Assembly (NCBI GenBank): GCA_903928895.1
Contig: CAIYSR010000111.1
Location: 1-61,203, forward strand
DNA length: 61,203 nt
Reading direction: 5' to 3'
Source of the DNA: an uncultured Rhodospirillales bacterium
GTDB taxonomy: Bacteria; Pseudomonadota; Alphaproteobacteria; Acetobacterales; Acetobacteraceae
A program made the position numbers and the translations under genes. Within the stretch, counting starts at the first letter, position 1. Every line of letters starts with the position of its first letter. Shown here piece by piece: positions 26,087 through 35,770 of the stretch. The notes beneath the pieces are model-generated. The model was not told the origin of the DNA, ran no database searches, and saw only the letters and a program-made list of their open reading frames with translations.

Positions 26087-27220
26087 ATGCCCTGCATAGT
26101 GTCCGCTCGACCGGGAGAAACGCAGCGTGAAACGGCGCACATCAGCGGATCGCCCTTGAGCGGCCCCTTCGCCATCGATTGCCGAGGCCTGGTCAAGACC
26201 TTCGCCGGCGGCAGCGTGCGTGCGCTGGACGGGGTCTCGCTCAGCATTCGCGAGAACGAGTTCTTCACCCTGCTCGGCCCGTCCGGCTGCGGCAAGACCA
26301 CCCTGCTGCGCCTGATCGCCGGCTTCGAGCAGCAGGACGCCGGCGAGATCGACCTGCACGGCGAACGGCTCGACCACCTGCCTCCCTACAAGCGCCCCGT
26401 GAACACAGTCTTCCAGAGCTATGCCGTGTTCCCCCACCTTACGGTCGCGGAAAACGTCGCCTTCGGCCTCGAAATGAAGCGCCTGCCGCGTGCGGACATC
26501 GCAGCGCGGGTCATGGCAATGCTCACCTTGGTCAAGCTCGACGGGCTCGGGTCCCGCCGCCCGACCCAGTTGTCCGGTGGCCAACAGCAGCGCGTCGCCC
26601 TCGCCCGTGCACTCGCCACCGCACCCAAGGTGCTGTTGCTCGACGAACCGCTCTCGGCGCTTGATCTCAAGCTGCGCACCGACATGCAGATCGAACTCAA
26701 GCGCCTGCAAAGCGAGGTCGGCATCACCTTCGTCTTCGTCACCCACGACCAGCATGAGGCGCTGACGATGTCGGATCGGATCGCGGTGATGAACCACGGC
26801 CGCGTCCTGCAGATCGGCACCCCCGAGGATGTCTACGAGCGGCCTACCAGCCGCTTCGTGGCTGACTTCATCGGTGAGACCAACCTGCTGGCCGCCGAAC
26901 CGGCCGGCCCCGGCCTGTTCCGACTCGCCGGCGGCGATATCCTCCAGGCCGAACCGGCGGCCGCGAGCGCGATTGCGGTCACGCTCGGCATCCGCCCCGA
27001 ACGGGCCGAACTCTGTGCTTCCGCCGAGGGTATACTGCGTGGCAGGGTCGAGCACATCTCCTACATGGGCACCGATACGACTTACCACCTCCGCCTCACT
27101 GACTCTGGCCTGTTCCGCGTACGCACCCAGAACCGCGACGGCGCGCTGGTCCGCGTCCGCCTCGGCGATGCCGTCGGCGTGCGCTTTCCCCCCGCCGCGG
27201 TCAGGCTGCTCGACGAATGA
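26087..27220 (+). CDS. potA: Spermidine/putrescine-type ABC transporter ATP-binding protein
   Basis: A 377-residue PotA-like ATPase: Walker [10 protein letters not shown] (about 64-72), Q-loop [13 protein letters not shown] (about 107-119), signature [14 protein letters not shown] (about 162-175), Walker [12 protein letters not shown] (about 183-193), switch THDQHEAL, and a C-terminal TOBE_2 regulatory domain (about 290-375). The ATG at 26087 lacks a strong ribosome binding site; a TTG at 26156 nearer the conserved start ([12 protein letters not shown]) is an alternative. It is the first gene of a potABCD-puuB-like cluster, overlapping the next gene by ATGA. Confidence 0.93.
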   Translation: MPCIVSARPGETQRETAHISGSPLSGPFAIDCRGLVKTFAGGSVRALDGVSLSIRENEFFTLLGPSGCGKTTLLRLIAGFEQQDAGEIDLHGERLDHLPPYKRPVNTVFQSYAVFPHLTVAENVAFGLEMKRLPRADIAARVMAMLTLVKLDGLGSRRPTQLSGGQQQRVALARALATAPKVLLLDEPLSALDLKLRTDMQIELKRLQSEVGITFVFVTHDQHEALTMSDRIAVMNHGRVLQIGTPEDVYERPTSRFVADFIGETNLLAAEPAGPGLFRLAGGDILQAEPAAASAIAVTLGIRPERAELCASAEGILRGRVEHISYMGTDTTYHLRLTDSGLFRVRTQNRDGALVRVRLGDAVGVRFPPAAVRLLDE

Positions 27221-28098
27221 AGCCCGCGCTGCGCCGCGCCGTGCTGCTCGGCCCGGCCACGCTTTGGATCGGCCTGTTCCTCGTCCTGCCGCTCACCCTG
27301 ATGGCCTATGTCTCCACCCTCGAACGGGGCCCGAGCGGCGGCGTGCTGTGGGACCGCCATTCGGCGGACGCCTATCTGCAGTTTCTCTTCGAGCGCGACC
27401 TGATGGACCGCCTCGTCCTCAATACCGACTATCTGCACATCTTCGCCCGCTCGATCCTGCTCGCGGGGGTCACCACGCTGCTCACCTTGGCGGTCGGTTT
27501 CCCCACCGCGCTCTGGATGGCGTTCCAGAGCGAGCGGCTGCGCCTGGTGCTGGTCTTCGTTGTCACCGTTCCATTCTGGACCAACATCCTGGTGCGCAAT
27601 TACGCCTGGATGCTGATATTGCGCACCGGCGGCACGCTCGACTGGCTGCTCACTGCGCTGCACCTCCCAGGCCCGCCGCTGGAGATCCTTTATACCCCCT
27701 GGGCCACCGGCATCGGCCTGACCTATTCCTTCCTGCCTTACATGATCCTGCCGATCTTTGTGAGCCTGGAGAAAATCGACCGCCGCCTGATCGAGGCGGC
27801 CTACGACCTCGGGGCCGATCGGTGGCGGGTATTGGCGCGGGTGATCCTGCCGCTGACTGCGCCCGGCCTCGCTGGAGGCGCCATCCTCGTGTTCATCCCT
27901 GGCCTCGGCGCCTTCATCAGCCCCGAGCTGCTCGGTGGCGCCAAGTCGATGATGATCGGCGGCCTGATCCAGCAGCAGTTCGGCCAGTCCCGCAATTGGC
28001 CCTTCGGCGCCGCCCTCGCCTTCGTCCTGCTCGCCATGGTGCTGCTCGCGCTTTGGGCGCACGCGCTGCGCTACCGCCGCGAACGGGCAGACGAGTGA
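27217..28098 (+). CDS. potB: Polyamine-type ABC transporter permease, PotB type
   Basis: A 293-residue inner-membrane permease with six predicted helices. The EAA-type cytoplasmic loop [20 protein letters not shown] lies at about 190-210, and [16 protein letters not shown] (about 125-140) is typical for PotB/PotH. Both ends overlap neighbours (ATGA with potA, TGATG with potC). Confidence 0.93.
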   Translation: MKPALRRAVLLGPATLWIGLFLVLPLTLMAYVSTLERGPSGGVLWDRHSADAYLQFLFERDLMDRLVLNTDYLHIFARSILLAGVTTLLTLAVGFPTALWMAFQSERLRLVLVFVVTVPFWTNILVRNYAWMLILRTGGTLDWLLTALHLPGPPLEILYTPWATGIGLTYSFLPYMILPIFVSLEKIDRRLIEAAYDLGADRWRVLARVILPLTAPGLAGGAILVFIPGLGAFISPELLGGAKSMMIGGLIQQQFGQSRNWPFGAALAFVLLAMVLLALWAHALRYRRERADE

Positions 28099-28889
28099 TG
28101 CGCGCCGACGCACTTTGGCGCTTCCCGGGCGCACGGTCCGTCGCGCTGGCGGCGGTCGCCTTCCTCTATCTGCCCATCGTGGTTCTTGTCCTGCTGTCCT
28201 TCAGCGATGGCGACTCGCTGGCAGAATGGTCCGGCGTGAGCCTGCGCTGGTATCGCGAGGTGTTCGACAATGCGGACATGCAACGCGCGATCCGCAATTC
28301 GCTCGTGGTTGCCTGTACCGCGACGCTGCTGGCCACTGTGGCGGCGACCATGGCCGCGCTCGTCCTCGCCCGCGGCCAGTTCCGCGGCAAGCGAGCGATG
28401 GAGGCGCTCCTCGGCCTGCCGCTGGTCGTGCCCGAGATCGTCGGCGGCATTGCCATCCTGATGTTCTTCGTGCTCGTCGGCATCCGCCTCGGCATCGTCT
28501 CGATCGTTCTCGCCCACACCGTCTTCGTCACCCCCTTCGCCTATCTGCCGATCCGCGCCCGCCTCGACGGCCTCAACCCGGCGTTCGCCGAGGCCGCCGC
28601 CGACCTCTACGCCGGCCCGGTGCGGGCCTTCCTTCGCGTGACCCTGCCGCTGATCTGGCCGGGCATTGCCGCCGGCGCCATGCTCGCCTTCATCGGCTCG
28701 CTGGGTGACGTCGTGGTGAGCTACTTCGTCTCCGGACCCGGCGCCACGACCCTGCCGGTCTACATCTTCAGCATGGTCCGAATGGGAGTGACGCCGATGG
28801 TCAACGCCGTCTCGTCGCTGCTGCTGTTCATCTCGCTCGCGCTGCTGACGGTTTCGTACCTGCTCGGCAGGCGCTATGCCTCGAACTAA
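28098..28889 (+). CDS. potC: Polyamine-type ABC transporter permease, PotC type
   Basis: A 263-residue permease: LPIVVLVLLSFSDGDS near the N-terminus, the central PLVVPEIVGGIAILMFF block (about 110-126) and the EAAADLYAGPVRAFLRVTLP coupling loop (about 164-183), all as in PotC/PotI. It pairs with the PotB-type subunit to form the channel and ends 18 bp before the binding protein. Confidence 0.93.
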   Translation: MRADALWRFPGARSVALAAVAFLYLPIVVLVLLSFSDGDSLAEWSGVSLRWYREVFDNADMQRAIRNSLVVACTATLLATVAATMAALVLARGQFRGKRAMEALLGLPLVVPEIVGGIAILMFFVLVGIRLGIVSIVLAHTVFVTPFAYLPIRARLDGLNPAFAEAAADLYAGPVRAFLRVTLPLIWPGIAAGAMLAFIGSLGDVVVSYFVSGPGATTLPVYIFSMVRMGVTPMVNAVSSLLLFISLALLTVSYLLGRRYASN

Positions 28890-28907
28890 TCAACCCGGGA
28901 GAAAGAA

Positions 28908-29951
28908 ATGATCCGCCGTCTCATCCTCGCCGCCACCACGGCCCTGCTGTTGGCCGCCCCCGCCGACGTCCAGGCGCAGTCCAAAGAACTGTTGTTGTTC
29001 AACTGGACCAACTACATGCCGCCGGCCCTGCTCAAGCGCTTCGAGGCCGAGACCGGTATCAAGGTGACGCTGGACACCTACGACACCAACGAGTCGATGC
29101 TGGCGAAGCTCCAGGCCGGCGGCTCCGGTTATGACCTCGTCGTGCCCACCGGCCCGACCGTCAAGCAAATGATCCACGATGGCCTGCTGCTGAAATCCGA
29201 CGTGCAATCGATGCCGAACTACAAGAACATCCGCGCCCCGTTCGACAAGCCGGAATTCGACCCCGCGCGCGAATACTCGGCTCCTTATATGTGGGGCACC
29301 ACCGGCATCGCCTATGACACCGCGATCGCCAAGGAGAAACTCACCGACAGTTGGAAGGAGATCTTCGAACCTCGCCCGGAATTTGCCGGCAAGCTCGCCA
29401 TGCTCTCCGATATGGGCGAAGTGTTCGCCGCGGCGGCCTTCTATCTCGGCTTCGACCGCTGCACCGACAACCCCGAGCAGGGCCAGGCAATCCTAGAGCT
29501 GCTGCAACGCCAGAAGCCCGCGGTGAAGGTCTATTCCGCAAGCGGCACGGTTGACCGCATGGCCTCCGGCGAGGTCGCGATGCATCAGGCTTGGAACGGC
29601 GCCTTCCACCGCGCCCAGGCCAAGCGCGCTACCCTTGCCTATATCTACCCGCGCGAAGGGACCAACCTCTGGGCCGACAACTTCGTCATCCCCAAGGGCG
29701 CCCGCAATATCGACAACGCGAAGCTGTTCATCAACTTCATGCTCGATCCCAAGAATGCCGGCGAGGCCTCCAACTTCACCGGCTACAACAACACCATCAC
29801 TGGATCGGAGGCGCTTCTGACCGACGCCCTGAAGGCCGATGCGGCGGTCAACACGCCGGCGAACATGATGGGCCGCCTCAACCTTTCCCGCGAGTGCCCC
29901 AAGACCAACCTCGACTTGCGCGAGAAGGTGTGGACACGGCTGCAACGCTGA
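28908..29951 (+). CDS. potD: Polyamine-type ABC transporter periplasmic binding protein
   Basis: A 347-residue PotD/PotF-like protein. The signal peptide (MIRRLILAATTALLLAAP) ends near VQAQS, followed by LLLFNWTNYMPPALLKRFE (about 29-47), YDLVVPTGPTV (about 79-89) and YMWGTTGIAYD (about 127-137), which match the ligand-binding framework of the family. It captures polyamine for the PotABC-like importer. A GGGAGAAAG site precedes the ATG. Confidence 0.93.
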   Translation: MIRRLILAATTALLLAAPADVQAQSKELLLFNWTNYMPPALLKRFEAETGIKVTLDTYDTNESMLAKLQAGGSGYDLVVPTGPTVKQMIHDGLLLKSDVQSMPNYKNIRAPFDKPEFDPAREYSAPYMWGTTGIAYDTAIAKEKLTDSWKEIFEPRPEFAGKLAMLSDMGEVFAAAAFYLGFDRCTDNPEQGQAILELLQRQKPAVKVYSASGTVDRMASGEVAMHQAWNGAFHRAQAKRATLAYIYPREGTNLWADNFVIPKGARNIDNAKLFINFMLDPKNAGEASNFTGYNNTITGSEALLTDALKADAAVNTPANMMGRLNLSRECPKTNLDLREKVWTRLQR

Positions 29952-29991
29952 AGCGGCCCACACCGCTCCGAGCCACAACAGGGAGGCGTGC

Positions 29992-31275
29992 ATGGCGGGA
30001 TATGTGGACAGCTACTATGCGCGCACCGTGCTCGAACCTGGCGAACGCCTGCCGCTCGACGCGGTGGTCGATGCCGAGGTCTGCGTCATCGGCGGCGGCC
30101 TTGCCGGCCTTGCCTCCGCGCTCGATCTCGCCGAGCGCGGCCGCAGCGTGGTGCTGCTGGAACGCCATCGCGTCGGCTGGGGCGCGTCGGGCCGCAATGG
30201 CGGATTCGCCTCGCCGGGCTACCCCGACGGGATGCCCTCCCTCGTCGACCGGGTCGGCCTGCCCGCGGCGCAGGAGATGTATCGCCTGAGCCGTGGCGCG
30301 CAGGATCAGATGCGCGCGTGGATCGCCCGCTACGCGATCGATTGCGGCCCGCTGGAGGAAGGCGCCCTGCGCTGCGCGATGGCCGGTTCGCGCGAGAACC
30401 TGCAGAAATACTGCGACGACATGGCGCGCCATTTCGACGTTGAATTCACCCACTGGACCGCCGCCGAGATTGGCGCGGCCCTCGCCACCAAGGCTTATGC
30501 CGACGGCTTCTACAACCCAACCACCTTCCGCCTGCACCCGCTCAACCTCGCCCGCGGCTACGCCCGTGCCGCCGAGGGGCTGGGCGTGCGCATCTTCGAG
30601 CAATCCCCCGCCCTCGCGCTCGACCTGAAGGGGCCACGCCGGACCGTCACCACGCCGCGTGGCCAGGTGCGGGCGGACAGCGTGGTGCTCGCCGGCGGGG
30701 GCTATATCGGACTGCTGCATTGGCCGGTCTCGATGGCCACCGTGCCGGTCGCCACCTTCGTCATGGTGACCGAACCGCTGGGCGATCGGCTGCGCCAGAC
30801 CATCGCGGTGCCCTATGCGATTTCCGACATCAAAACGGCGACCAACTACTACCGCCCGCTTGCGGACAGCCGCCTGATGTGGGGCGGCCGCGTGCTGGCC
30901 TGGGAGCCCTCCGCGGACCGCCTCGCCCGCCTGCTGCGCCACGACATGGTGGCCTTCTATCCGGGGCTCGCGGACGTGCGTATCGAGGTCGCCTGGGGCG
31001 GCATGATGCCCTATCTGCGACACAAGCTGCCGCTGATCGGCAAGATCGCGGATGGCGTGTGGGTCGCCACCGGTTTTGGTGGCCTCGGTCTGGTACTGAC
31101 CACGCTCGCGGGGCAGTTGATCGGTGCCGGCCTCGCCGAGGGCGACGACCGCTGGCGCCGCTTCGCAGCCTTCGGCCTGCCCTTCGCCGGCGGCCCGCTC
31201 GGCAAGATCCCGGCCCAGGCGATCTACTGGCGCCACCAGGGCGAGGCGTGGCTCGGCCGCCACAAACGGGCCTGA
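29992..31275 (+). CDS. puuB: FAD-dependent amine oxidoreductase (PuuB/DAO type)
   Basis: A 427-residue protein. The dinucleotide-binding motif CVIGGGLAGLASALDLAERG lies at about 31-50, GWGASGRNGGFASPGY (about 60-75) is characteristic of the gamma-glutamylputrescine oxidase/DAO group, and the C-terminal VWVATGFGGLGLVLTTLAG closes the FAD fold. It would oxidise an amine such as gamma-glutamylputrescine. Position 40 bp after potD, with a GGGAGG site, makes an uptake-plus-oxidation operon for putrescine likely. No PuuA, PuuC or PuuD homolog is beside it, so the exact substrate is less certain. Confidence 0.88.
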   Translation: MAGYVDSYYARTVLEPGERLPLDAVVDAEVCVIGGGLAGLASALDLAERGRSVVLLERHRVGWGASGRNGGFASPGYPDGMPSLVDRVGLPAAQEMYRLSRGAQDQMRAWIARYAIDCGPLEEGALRCAMAGSRENLQKYCDDMARHFDVEFTHWTAAEIGAALATKAYADGFYNPTTFRLHPLNLARGYARAAEGLGVRIFEQSPALALDLKGPRRTVTTPRGQVRADSVVLAGGGYIGLLHWPVSMATVPVATFVMVTEPLGDRLRQTIAVPYAISDIKTATNYYRPLADSRLMWGGRVLAWEPSADRLARLLRHDMVAFYPGLADVRIEVAWGGMMPYLRHKLPLIGKIADGVWVATGFGGLGLVLTTLAGQLIGAGLAEGDDRWRRFAAFGLPFAGGPLGKIPAQAIYWRHQGEAWLGRHKRA

Positions 31276-31411
31276 GCCTTGCGCCCGAGTTTGGCATCGA
31301 CCGCGAAAGGTGACGGGCCACGAAGACCGAGCGCGCGCTATGTCCTCACCAGTACCGACCGGGAAGGCGCCCGCGGTTTTGTACTCGCTGCCTTGTCGCC
31401 AATAACATAAT

Positions 31412-31418
31412 CAAAAAA
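31412..31418 (-). terminator. T-run after the tRNA gene
   Basis: Just past the encoded CCA the minus strand reads CTTTTTTGA, which could end tRNA transcription. The only stem available is in the tRNA itself. Confidence 0.4.
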
Positions 31419-31419
31419 G

Positions 31420-31496
31420 TGGCGGACCCGAATGGATTCGAACCATCGGCCTTTGCCTTCGGAGGGCAACGCTCTATCCAGCTGAGCTACGGGTCC
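31420..31496 (-). tRNA. tRNA-Arg (anticodon CCG)
   Basis: A complete 77-nt cloverleaf. The acceptor stem GGACCCG/CGGGTCC, D-arm GCTC/GAGC, anticodon stem TTGCC/GGCAA with loop CTCCGAA (anticodon CCG), T-loop TTCGAAT and an encoded 3' CCA are all visible. It reads CGG arginine codons, which are abundant in this GC-rich genome. Confidence 0.95.
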
Positions 31497-31541
31497 CGCG
31501 CGGGCACTCATAGCGCGAACGGTTTGCGTTTGAAAGTCCGA

Positions 31542-32537
31542 TCAGGTGCTGTTGGCCAACCATGCCGTGGCACGGGTTTCGCCGCCGGACGGAAGGGCGG
31601 CGGCGGGGTTTCCGATCCAGGCGATGGCGTCGCCGATGGGGGCGGCGCGGGCGAGGTCGCGCATCAGCAGATGGTAGCCTTCGGTGTAGAGCACGCGGCG
31701 CGGGCCGGCAGGCATGGACTGCCAGATTGCCCGGGTCGCCGGCGGGGGGACGAGGTCGTCGCGGGCGCCATAGAGGAACAGCGCGGGGGCACGGAAATCG
31801 GGGGCGGCGGCGAGGGCGGCATCCATCAGGTCGACGAGGCCGCGAAGCGTGTCGATTCGGGTGGAGCGCAGCGTCAGCGGATTGGCGGACAGGCGCCGCA
31901 TGGCCTCCGCATTGTCGGTCGGGATGACGCGAACGCCGGGGGGCGGGCGGTTGGATAGCTCGAGGCCAGGGACGAGGGTGGCGGCGAGCCACAGGCTTGC
32001 CTGAATGAAGGGGTTCATTTTCGCGCGACCCCAGACGGCGGGGGCAAGCAGGATGTAGCCGTCGACCTCGGGGGCGATGGGCCGGGTCGCCAGCCGCATG
32101 AGCACGGCGCCGCCCATGCTTTCGCCCATCAGGAACAGGCGTTTGCCGGGATGGCGGGCGCGCAGGGCGGCGGTCATGTCGACGGCATCGTCCACCAGGG
32201 CGTCACCGCCGGGCCACAGGCCGCGGCCCGGGGCAGCGCCGAAACCGCGCTGGTCCGGGGCGAAGAGGGCAATGCCGGCGGCAGCGAAGGCGGGGCCGGG
32301 GAGTTCCCAGGCGTCGCGGCTGTCATTGAAGCCGTGGAGTGCCAGGACGACGGCGGATTCGGCGCCCTCGGGCAGCCAGGCGCGGCACGGCAGGCGCGCG
32401 CCATCGCGGAGCAGAAACGCATCGGGATAGAGGCGCGACGACATGATGGCAGGGCCGCGCGGTGTCATCTCGGCCGTGCAGGCAGCGAGGGCGGTGGTGG
32501 CGGCAAGAAGTACGCGGCGGGAGATGGGATGGGACAT
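31542..32537 (-). CDS. Alpha/beta hydrolase (monoacylglycerol lipase/lysophospholipase-like), exported lipoprotein
   Basis: A 331-residue Hydrolase_4-type protein. The N-terminus SRRVLLAATTALAAC has a twin-arginine-like start and a lipobox-like cysteine, so it is probably exported and lipidated. The catalytic set: LALHGFNDSRDAW (oxyanion region, about 65-77), nucleophile GESMGG (about 138-143), acid in YGARDDLVPP (about 255-264) and His in TEGYHLLMRD (about 285-294). It likely cleaves acyl esters. It stands alone between tRNA-Arg and the divergent zinc-finger/polA genes. Confidence 0.88.
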   Translation of the reverse strand: MSHPISRRVLLAATTALAACTAEMTPRGPAIMSSRLYPDAFLLRDGARLPCRAWLPEGAESAVVLALHGFNDSRDAWELPGPAFAAAGIALFAPDQRGFGAAPGRGLWPGGDALVDDAVDMTAALRARHPGKRLFLMGESMGGAVLMRLATRPIAPEVDGYILLAPAVWGRAKMNPFIQASLWLAATLVPGLELSNRPPPGVRVIPTDNAEAMRRLSANPLTLRSTRIDTLRGLVDLMDAALAAAPDFRAPALFLYGARDDLVPPPATRAIWQSMPAGPRRVLYTEGYHLLMRDLARAAPIGDAIAWIGNPAAALPSGGETRATAWLANST

Positions 32538-32674
32538 GCTCGGTCAGGAGGGCCTTGCCTCCGGCCCGCGTGCGCGAAGGCGGCGGCGAAGGTTGGGCGG
32601 TTGAAAGCGCTGGCGCAGGGGTTATCATGGAAGCACCCCGCTCGGGGACCCTTTTACGCCGCGAGGACGTTCCC

Positions 32675-32866
32675 ATGGCCGACACCACGACCAAGCCGAC
32701 CGAGATCATCCATGTCGACGAACGCACGGTGGCGTGCGACGGCGGGGATGGCGCGCTCGGCCATCCCCGCGTGTTCCTGCGCATCGAGGGACGGGACAAG
32801 CTATGCCCGTACTGCTCGCGCCTCTATGTGCTGAACGAGGGCGCCGGCGACGATCACGGCCACTGA
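32675..32866 (+). CDS. CHCC-type zinc-finger protein (NDUFS6-like)
   Basis: A 63-residue protein, MADTTTKPTEIIHVDERTVA, with the zinc ligands Cys21, His30, Cys44 and Cys47 (LCPYCSRLYVL). This is the zf-CHCC family (PF10276), homologous to the complex I accessory subunit NDUFS6 and common in alphaproteobacteria as a stand-alone gene. A role in complex I assembly is plausible from the family. The ATG at 32675 has a GAGG site and lies one base-pair step before polA (stop 32866, polA ATG 32868). Confidence 0.88.
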   Translation: MADTTTKPTEIIHVDERTVACDGGDGALGHPRVFLRIEGRDKLCPYCSRLYVLNEGAGDDHGH

Positions 32867-32867
32867 G

Positions 32868-35654
32868 ATGCAACAGCCTGGTCCTCATCTGATCCTTATC
32901 GACGGATCGGGCTTCATCTTTCGCGCCTTCCACGCCCTGCCGCCGATGACGCGGCCGGACGGGGTGCCGGTGAACGCGGTGTTCGGCTTCACCAACATGC
33001 TGTCGCGGCTGATGCGCGAGCATGTTGGCACGCATATCGCGGTGATCTTCGATGCCGGGCGGACCACGTTCCGCAACCGGCTGTACGAGGCCTACAAGGC
33101 GCACCGGCCGGAGGCGCCGGAGGAATTGCGGCCGCAATTCGCCATCGTGCGTGAGGCGACGGCGGCGTTCGGCGTGCCGGGGATCGAGCTGCCGGATTGG
33201 GAGGCGGACGATCTCATCGCCTCCTACTGCAAGGCCGCCACCGATGCCGGCGGGCGGGCCACCATCGTATCGTCCGACAAGGACATGATGCAGTTGATCC
33301 GGGCGGGCGTGGATATGCTCGATCCGATGAAGAACAAGCCGATCGGGCCGGCCGAGGTGATGGAGAAGTTCGGCGTGGCGCCGGAAAAGCTCATCGAAGC
33401 ACAGGCGTTGATGGGCGATTCGGTCGACAATGTGCCGGGGGTGCCGGGGATCGGGCCGAAGACGGCGGCGCTGCTGGTCAACGAGTTCGGCGATCTCGAG
33501 GGTGTGCTGGCGGCGGCGGCGGCGATGAAGCCGGGGAAACGACGGGATCTGCTGATCGAGCACGCCGAAGCGGCGCGGATTTCGCGGCAGCTGGTGATTT
33601 TGCGCGACGACGCGCCGCTGCCGCTGGCCCTGGAGCAGCTCGCGGTGCGCGAGCCCGATCACGGGGTGCTGGTCGCCTTCCTCAAAGCCCAGGGATTCCG
33701 CTCGACCATCACGCGCCTGGGGCTTGACGAGAGCAAGGCGGCGGCGGAGCAGCCGATGATGCAGCCCAACGCGGGGGTCCCGGTGGCGGCAAATCCGGCC
33801 CAGGGCAGCCTGTTTCCGCAGGACAGCGCGCCCCTGGTTCCGGCCAACGGCTTTGGGCCCTATGCCTGCGTGACCACGCTGGAGGACCTCAACACCTGGA
33901 TCGCCGACGCCGCCAAGGCCGGGGTGGTGGCGGTGGATACCGAGACCGACGGGCTCGACGCCTTGCGCGCCAACATCGTCGGCCTGTCGCTGTCGACGGC
34001 GACGGGGCGCGCCTGCTATGTGCCGCTGCGCCACGAGGGGGTTGCAGCGCAGATTTCGCCCCAGGATGCGATCGCAGCCCTGGCGCCGCTGTTGACCGAT
34101 CCCGCAGTGCTGAAGGTGTTCCAGAACGCGAAATACGACCTGGCGATTTTCCATCGTGCCGGGGCGCCCGCGATCGCGCCGCTCGATGACACCATGGTGA
34201 TGTCCTTCGCCATGGAGGCCGGCGCCCATGGTCATGGCATGGACGAGCTGGCGACGCTGCATCTCGGGCATACCCCGATCAGCTATGACAGCGTGACCGG
34301 CACCGGCAAGGGCCGGCTGAGCTTCGCGCAGGTGCCGCTTGATCGCGCCACCGCCTATGCCGCCGAGGATGCGGACGTGACGCTGCGCCTGTGGCAGCTG
34401 CTCAAGCCGCGGCTGCGCACCGCCCATGCGCTCGCCTATTACGAACAGGTCGACCGCCGCCTGATCCCCATCCTACTGGACATGGAGCGCGCCGGGATCA
34501 AGGTGGACGAGGGCGATCTGCGTGCAATGTCGGCCGATTTCGCCGCCCGCATGGCCGTCATGGAGACCGATATCCATGCCATGGCGGGCGAGCCGTTCAA
34601 CGTCGCCTCGGCCAAGCAGCTCGGCGAGATCCTGTTCGACAAGATGGGCCTCAAGGGCGGCAAGCGGATGAAGACCGGCGCCTGGGGGACGGATGCCTCA
34701 GTGTTGCAGGCGCTGTCCGAGCAGGGCCACGACCTGCCGGCCCGGGTGCTGGAATGGCGGCAACTCGCCAAGCTGAAATCGACCTACGCCGATGCCCTGG
34801 TGGAGCAGATCAACCCGGATACCAAGCGCGTCCACACCAGCTACGCCATGGCCATCGCTGCAACCGGTCGGCTGTCCTCCACCGACCCCAACCTGCAAAA
34901 CATCCCGGTCCGCACCGAGGAGGGCAGCCGCATCCGCCGCGCCTTCATCGCCGAGCCGGGCAACGTCCTGCTGAGCGCCGATTATTCGCAGATCGAGCTG
35001 CGCCTGCTCGCCCACGTCGCCGATATACCGGCGCTCAAGGAGAGTTTCGCCAACGGCGAGGACATCCACGCCCGCACCGCCTCCGAAGTCTTCGGGGTGC
35101 CGATGGATGGCATGGACGGCGCCACCAGGCGACGGGCCAAGGCGATCAATTTCGGCATCATCTACGGCATCTCGGCGTTCGGCCTGGCGCGGCAGTTGCA
35201 GATCGAGCCGGGCGAGGCGCGGGCCTATATCGAGGCCTATTTCGCCCGCTACCCCGCCATCCGCACCTATATGAATGCGACGCGCGACGAAGCCCGGGAG
35301 AAGGGTTACGTGCTGACCCCGTTCGGCCGGAAATGCTGGATCGCGGGGATCGCCGACAAGAACGGCGCCCGGCGGGCCTATGCCGAGCGTCAGGCCATTA
35401 ACGCCCCGCTCCAGGGCGGCGCGGCGGATGTGATCAAGCGCGCCATGGTGAAGCTGCCCGCCGCCTTGTCCGCATCGGGTCTGGGCGCGCAAATGCTGCT
35501 CCAGGTGCACGACGAATTGCTGTTCGAGGTCGCCGAAAGCGAAGCCCCGGCCCTTGCCGCCCTGGTCAAAGGCGTGATGGAGTCGGCCGCGACGCTCTCG
35601 GTGCCCCTCGTGGTCGAGACCGGGGTGGGGAAGAACTGGGCCGAGGCTCACTGA
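32868..35654 (+). CDS. polA: DNA polymerase I
   Basis: A 928-residue full-length polymerase for repair and Okazaki-fragment processing. Residues 1-290 are the 5'-3' exonuclease (LIDGSGFIFRAFHALPPM; EADDLIASYCK; PGVPGIGPKTAA helix-hairpin-helix). The 3'-5' proofreading domain from about 330 retains its acidic motif (VVAVDTETDGL, about 350-360), so it should be active. The polymerase domain has motif A SADYSQIELRLLAH (about 703), motif B with RRRAKAINFGIIYGIS (about 754) and motif C QVHDELLFEV (about 879). It ends in the TGA at 35652-35654, which forms the first bases of the hairpin repeat downstream. Confidence 0.98.
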   Translation: MQQPGPHLILIDGSGFIFRAFHALPPMTRPDGVPVNAVFGFTNMLSRLMREHVGTHIAVIFDAGRTTFRNRLYEAYKAHRPEAPEELRPQFAIVREATAAFGVPGIELPDWEADDLIASYCKAATDAGGRATIVSSDKDMMQLIRAGVDMLDPMKNKPIGPAEVMEKFGVAPEKLIEAQALMGDSVDNVPGVPGIGPKTAALLVNEFGDLEGVLAAAAAMKPGKRRDLLIEHAEAARISRQLVILRDDAPLPLALEQLAVREPDHGVLVAFLKAQGFRSTITRLGLDESKAAAEQPMMQPNAGVPVAANPAQGSLFPQDSAPLVPANGFGPYACVTTLEDLNTWIADAAKAGVVAVDTETDGLDALRANIVGLSLSTATGRACYVPLRHEGVAAQISPQDAIAALAPLLTDPAVLKVFQNAKYDLAIFHRAGAPAIAPLDDTMVMSFAMEAGAHGHGMDELATLHLGHTPISYDSVTGTGKGRLSFAQVPLDRATAYAAEDADVTLRLWQLLKPRLRTAHALAYYEQVDRRLIPILLDMERAGIKVDEGDLRAMSADFAARMAVMETDIHAMAGEPFNVASAKQLGEILFDKMGLKGGKRMKTGAWGTDASVLQALSEQGHDLPARVLEWRQLAKLKSTYADALVEQINPDTKRVHTSYAMAIAATGRLSSTDPNLQNIPVRTEEGSRIRRAFIAEPGNVLLSADYSQIELRLLAHVADIPALKESFANGEDIHARTASEVFGVPMDGMDGATRRRAKAINFGIIYGISAFGLARQLQIEPGEARAYIEAYFARYPAIRTYMNATRDEAREKGYVLTPFGRKCWIAGIADKNGARRAYAERQAINAPLQGGAADVIKRAMVKLPAALSASGLGAQMLLQVHDELLFEVAESEAPALAALVKGVMESAATLSVPLVVETGVGKNWAEAH

Positions 35655-35737
35655 ATGGATAAAAGTTTTTTGTTTCTTTTTTCCAAAAAAGAAAGCGCTT
35701 CTTTTTGAAAAAAGAAGCAAAAACTTTCTATCCATTC
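35653..35737. terminator. 85-bp double-hairpin palindrome (repeat copy 2), polA terminator
   Basis: Outer arms GAATGGATAAAAGTTTTT and AAAAACTTTCTATCCATTC pair imperfectly. Between them lie two hairpins, TTTCTTTTTT/AAAAAAGAAA and GCTTCTTTTT/AAAAAAGAAGC. This is the most complete member of the repeat family: a left half and a right half joined head to head. It should stop transcription from polA before dnaB. Confidence 0.75.
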
Positions 35738-35760
35738 GAGGCGGCGATAATCCGTCCCCG

Positions 35761-35769
35761 ATATCCACA
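35761..35769 (+). promoter_or_regulatory. DnaA-box-like site 1
   Basis: ATATCCACA differs from the DnaA box TTATCCACA only at the first base. It is 46 bp upstream of the dnaB start and one base from a second such site. Confidence 0.5.
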
Positions 35770-35770
35770 G

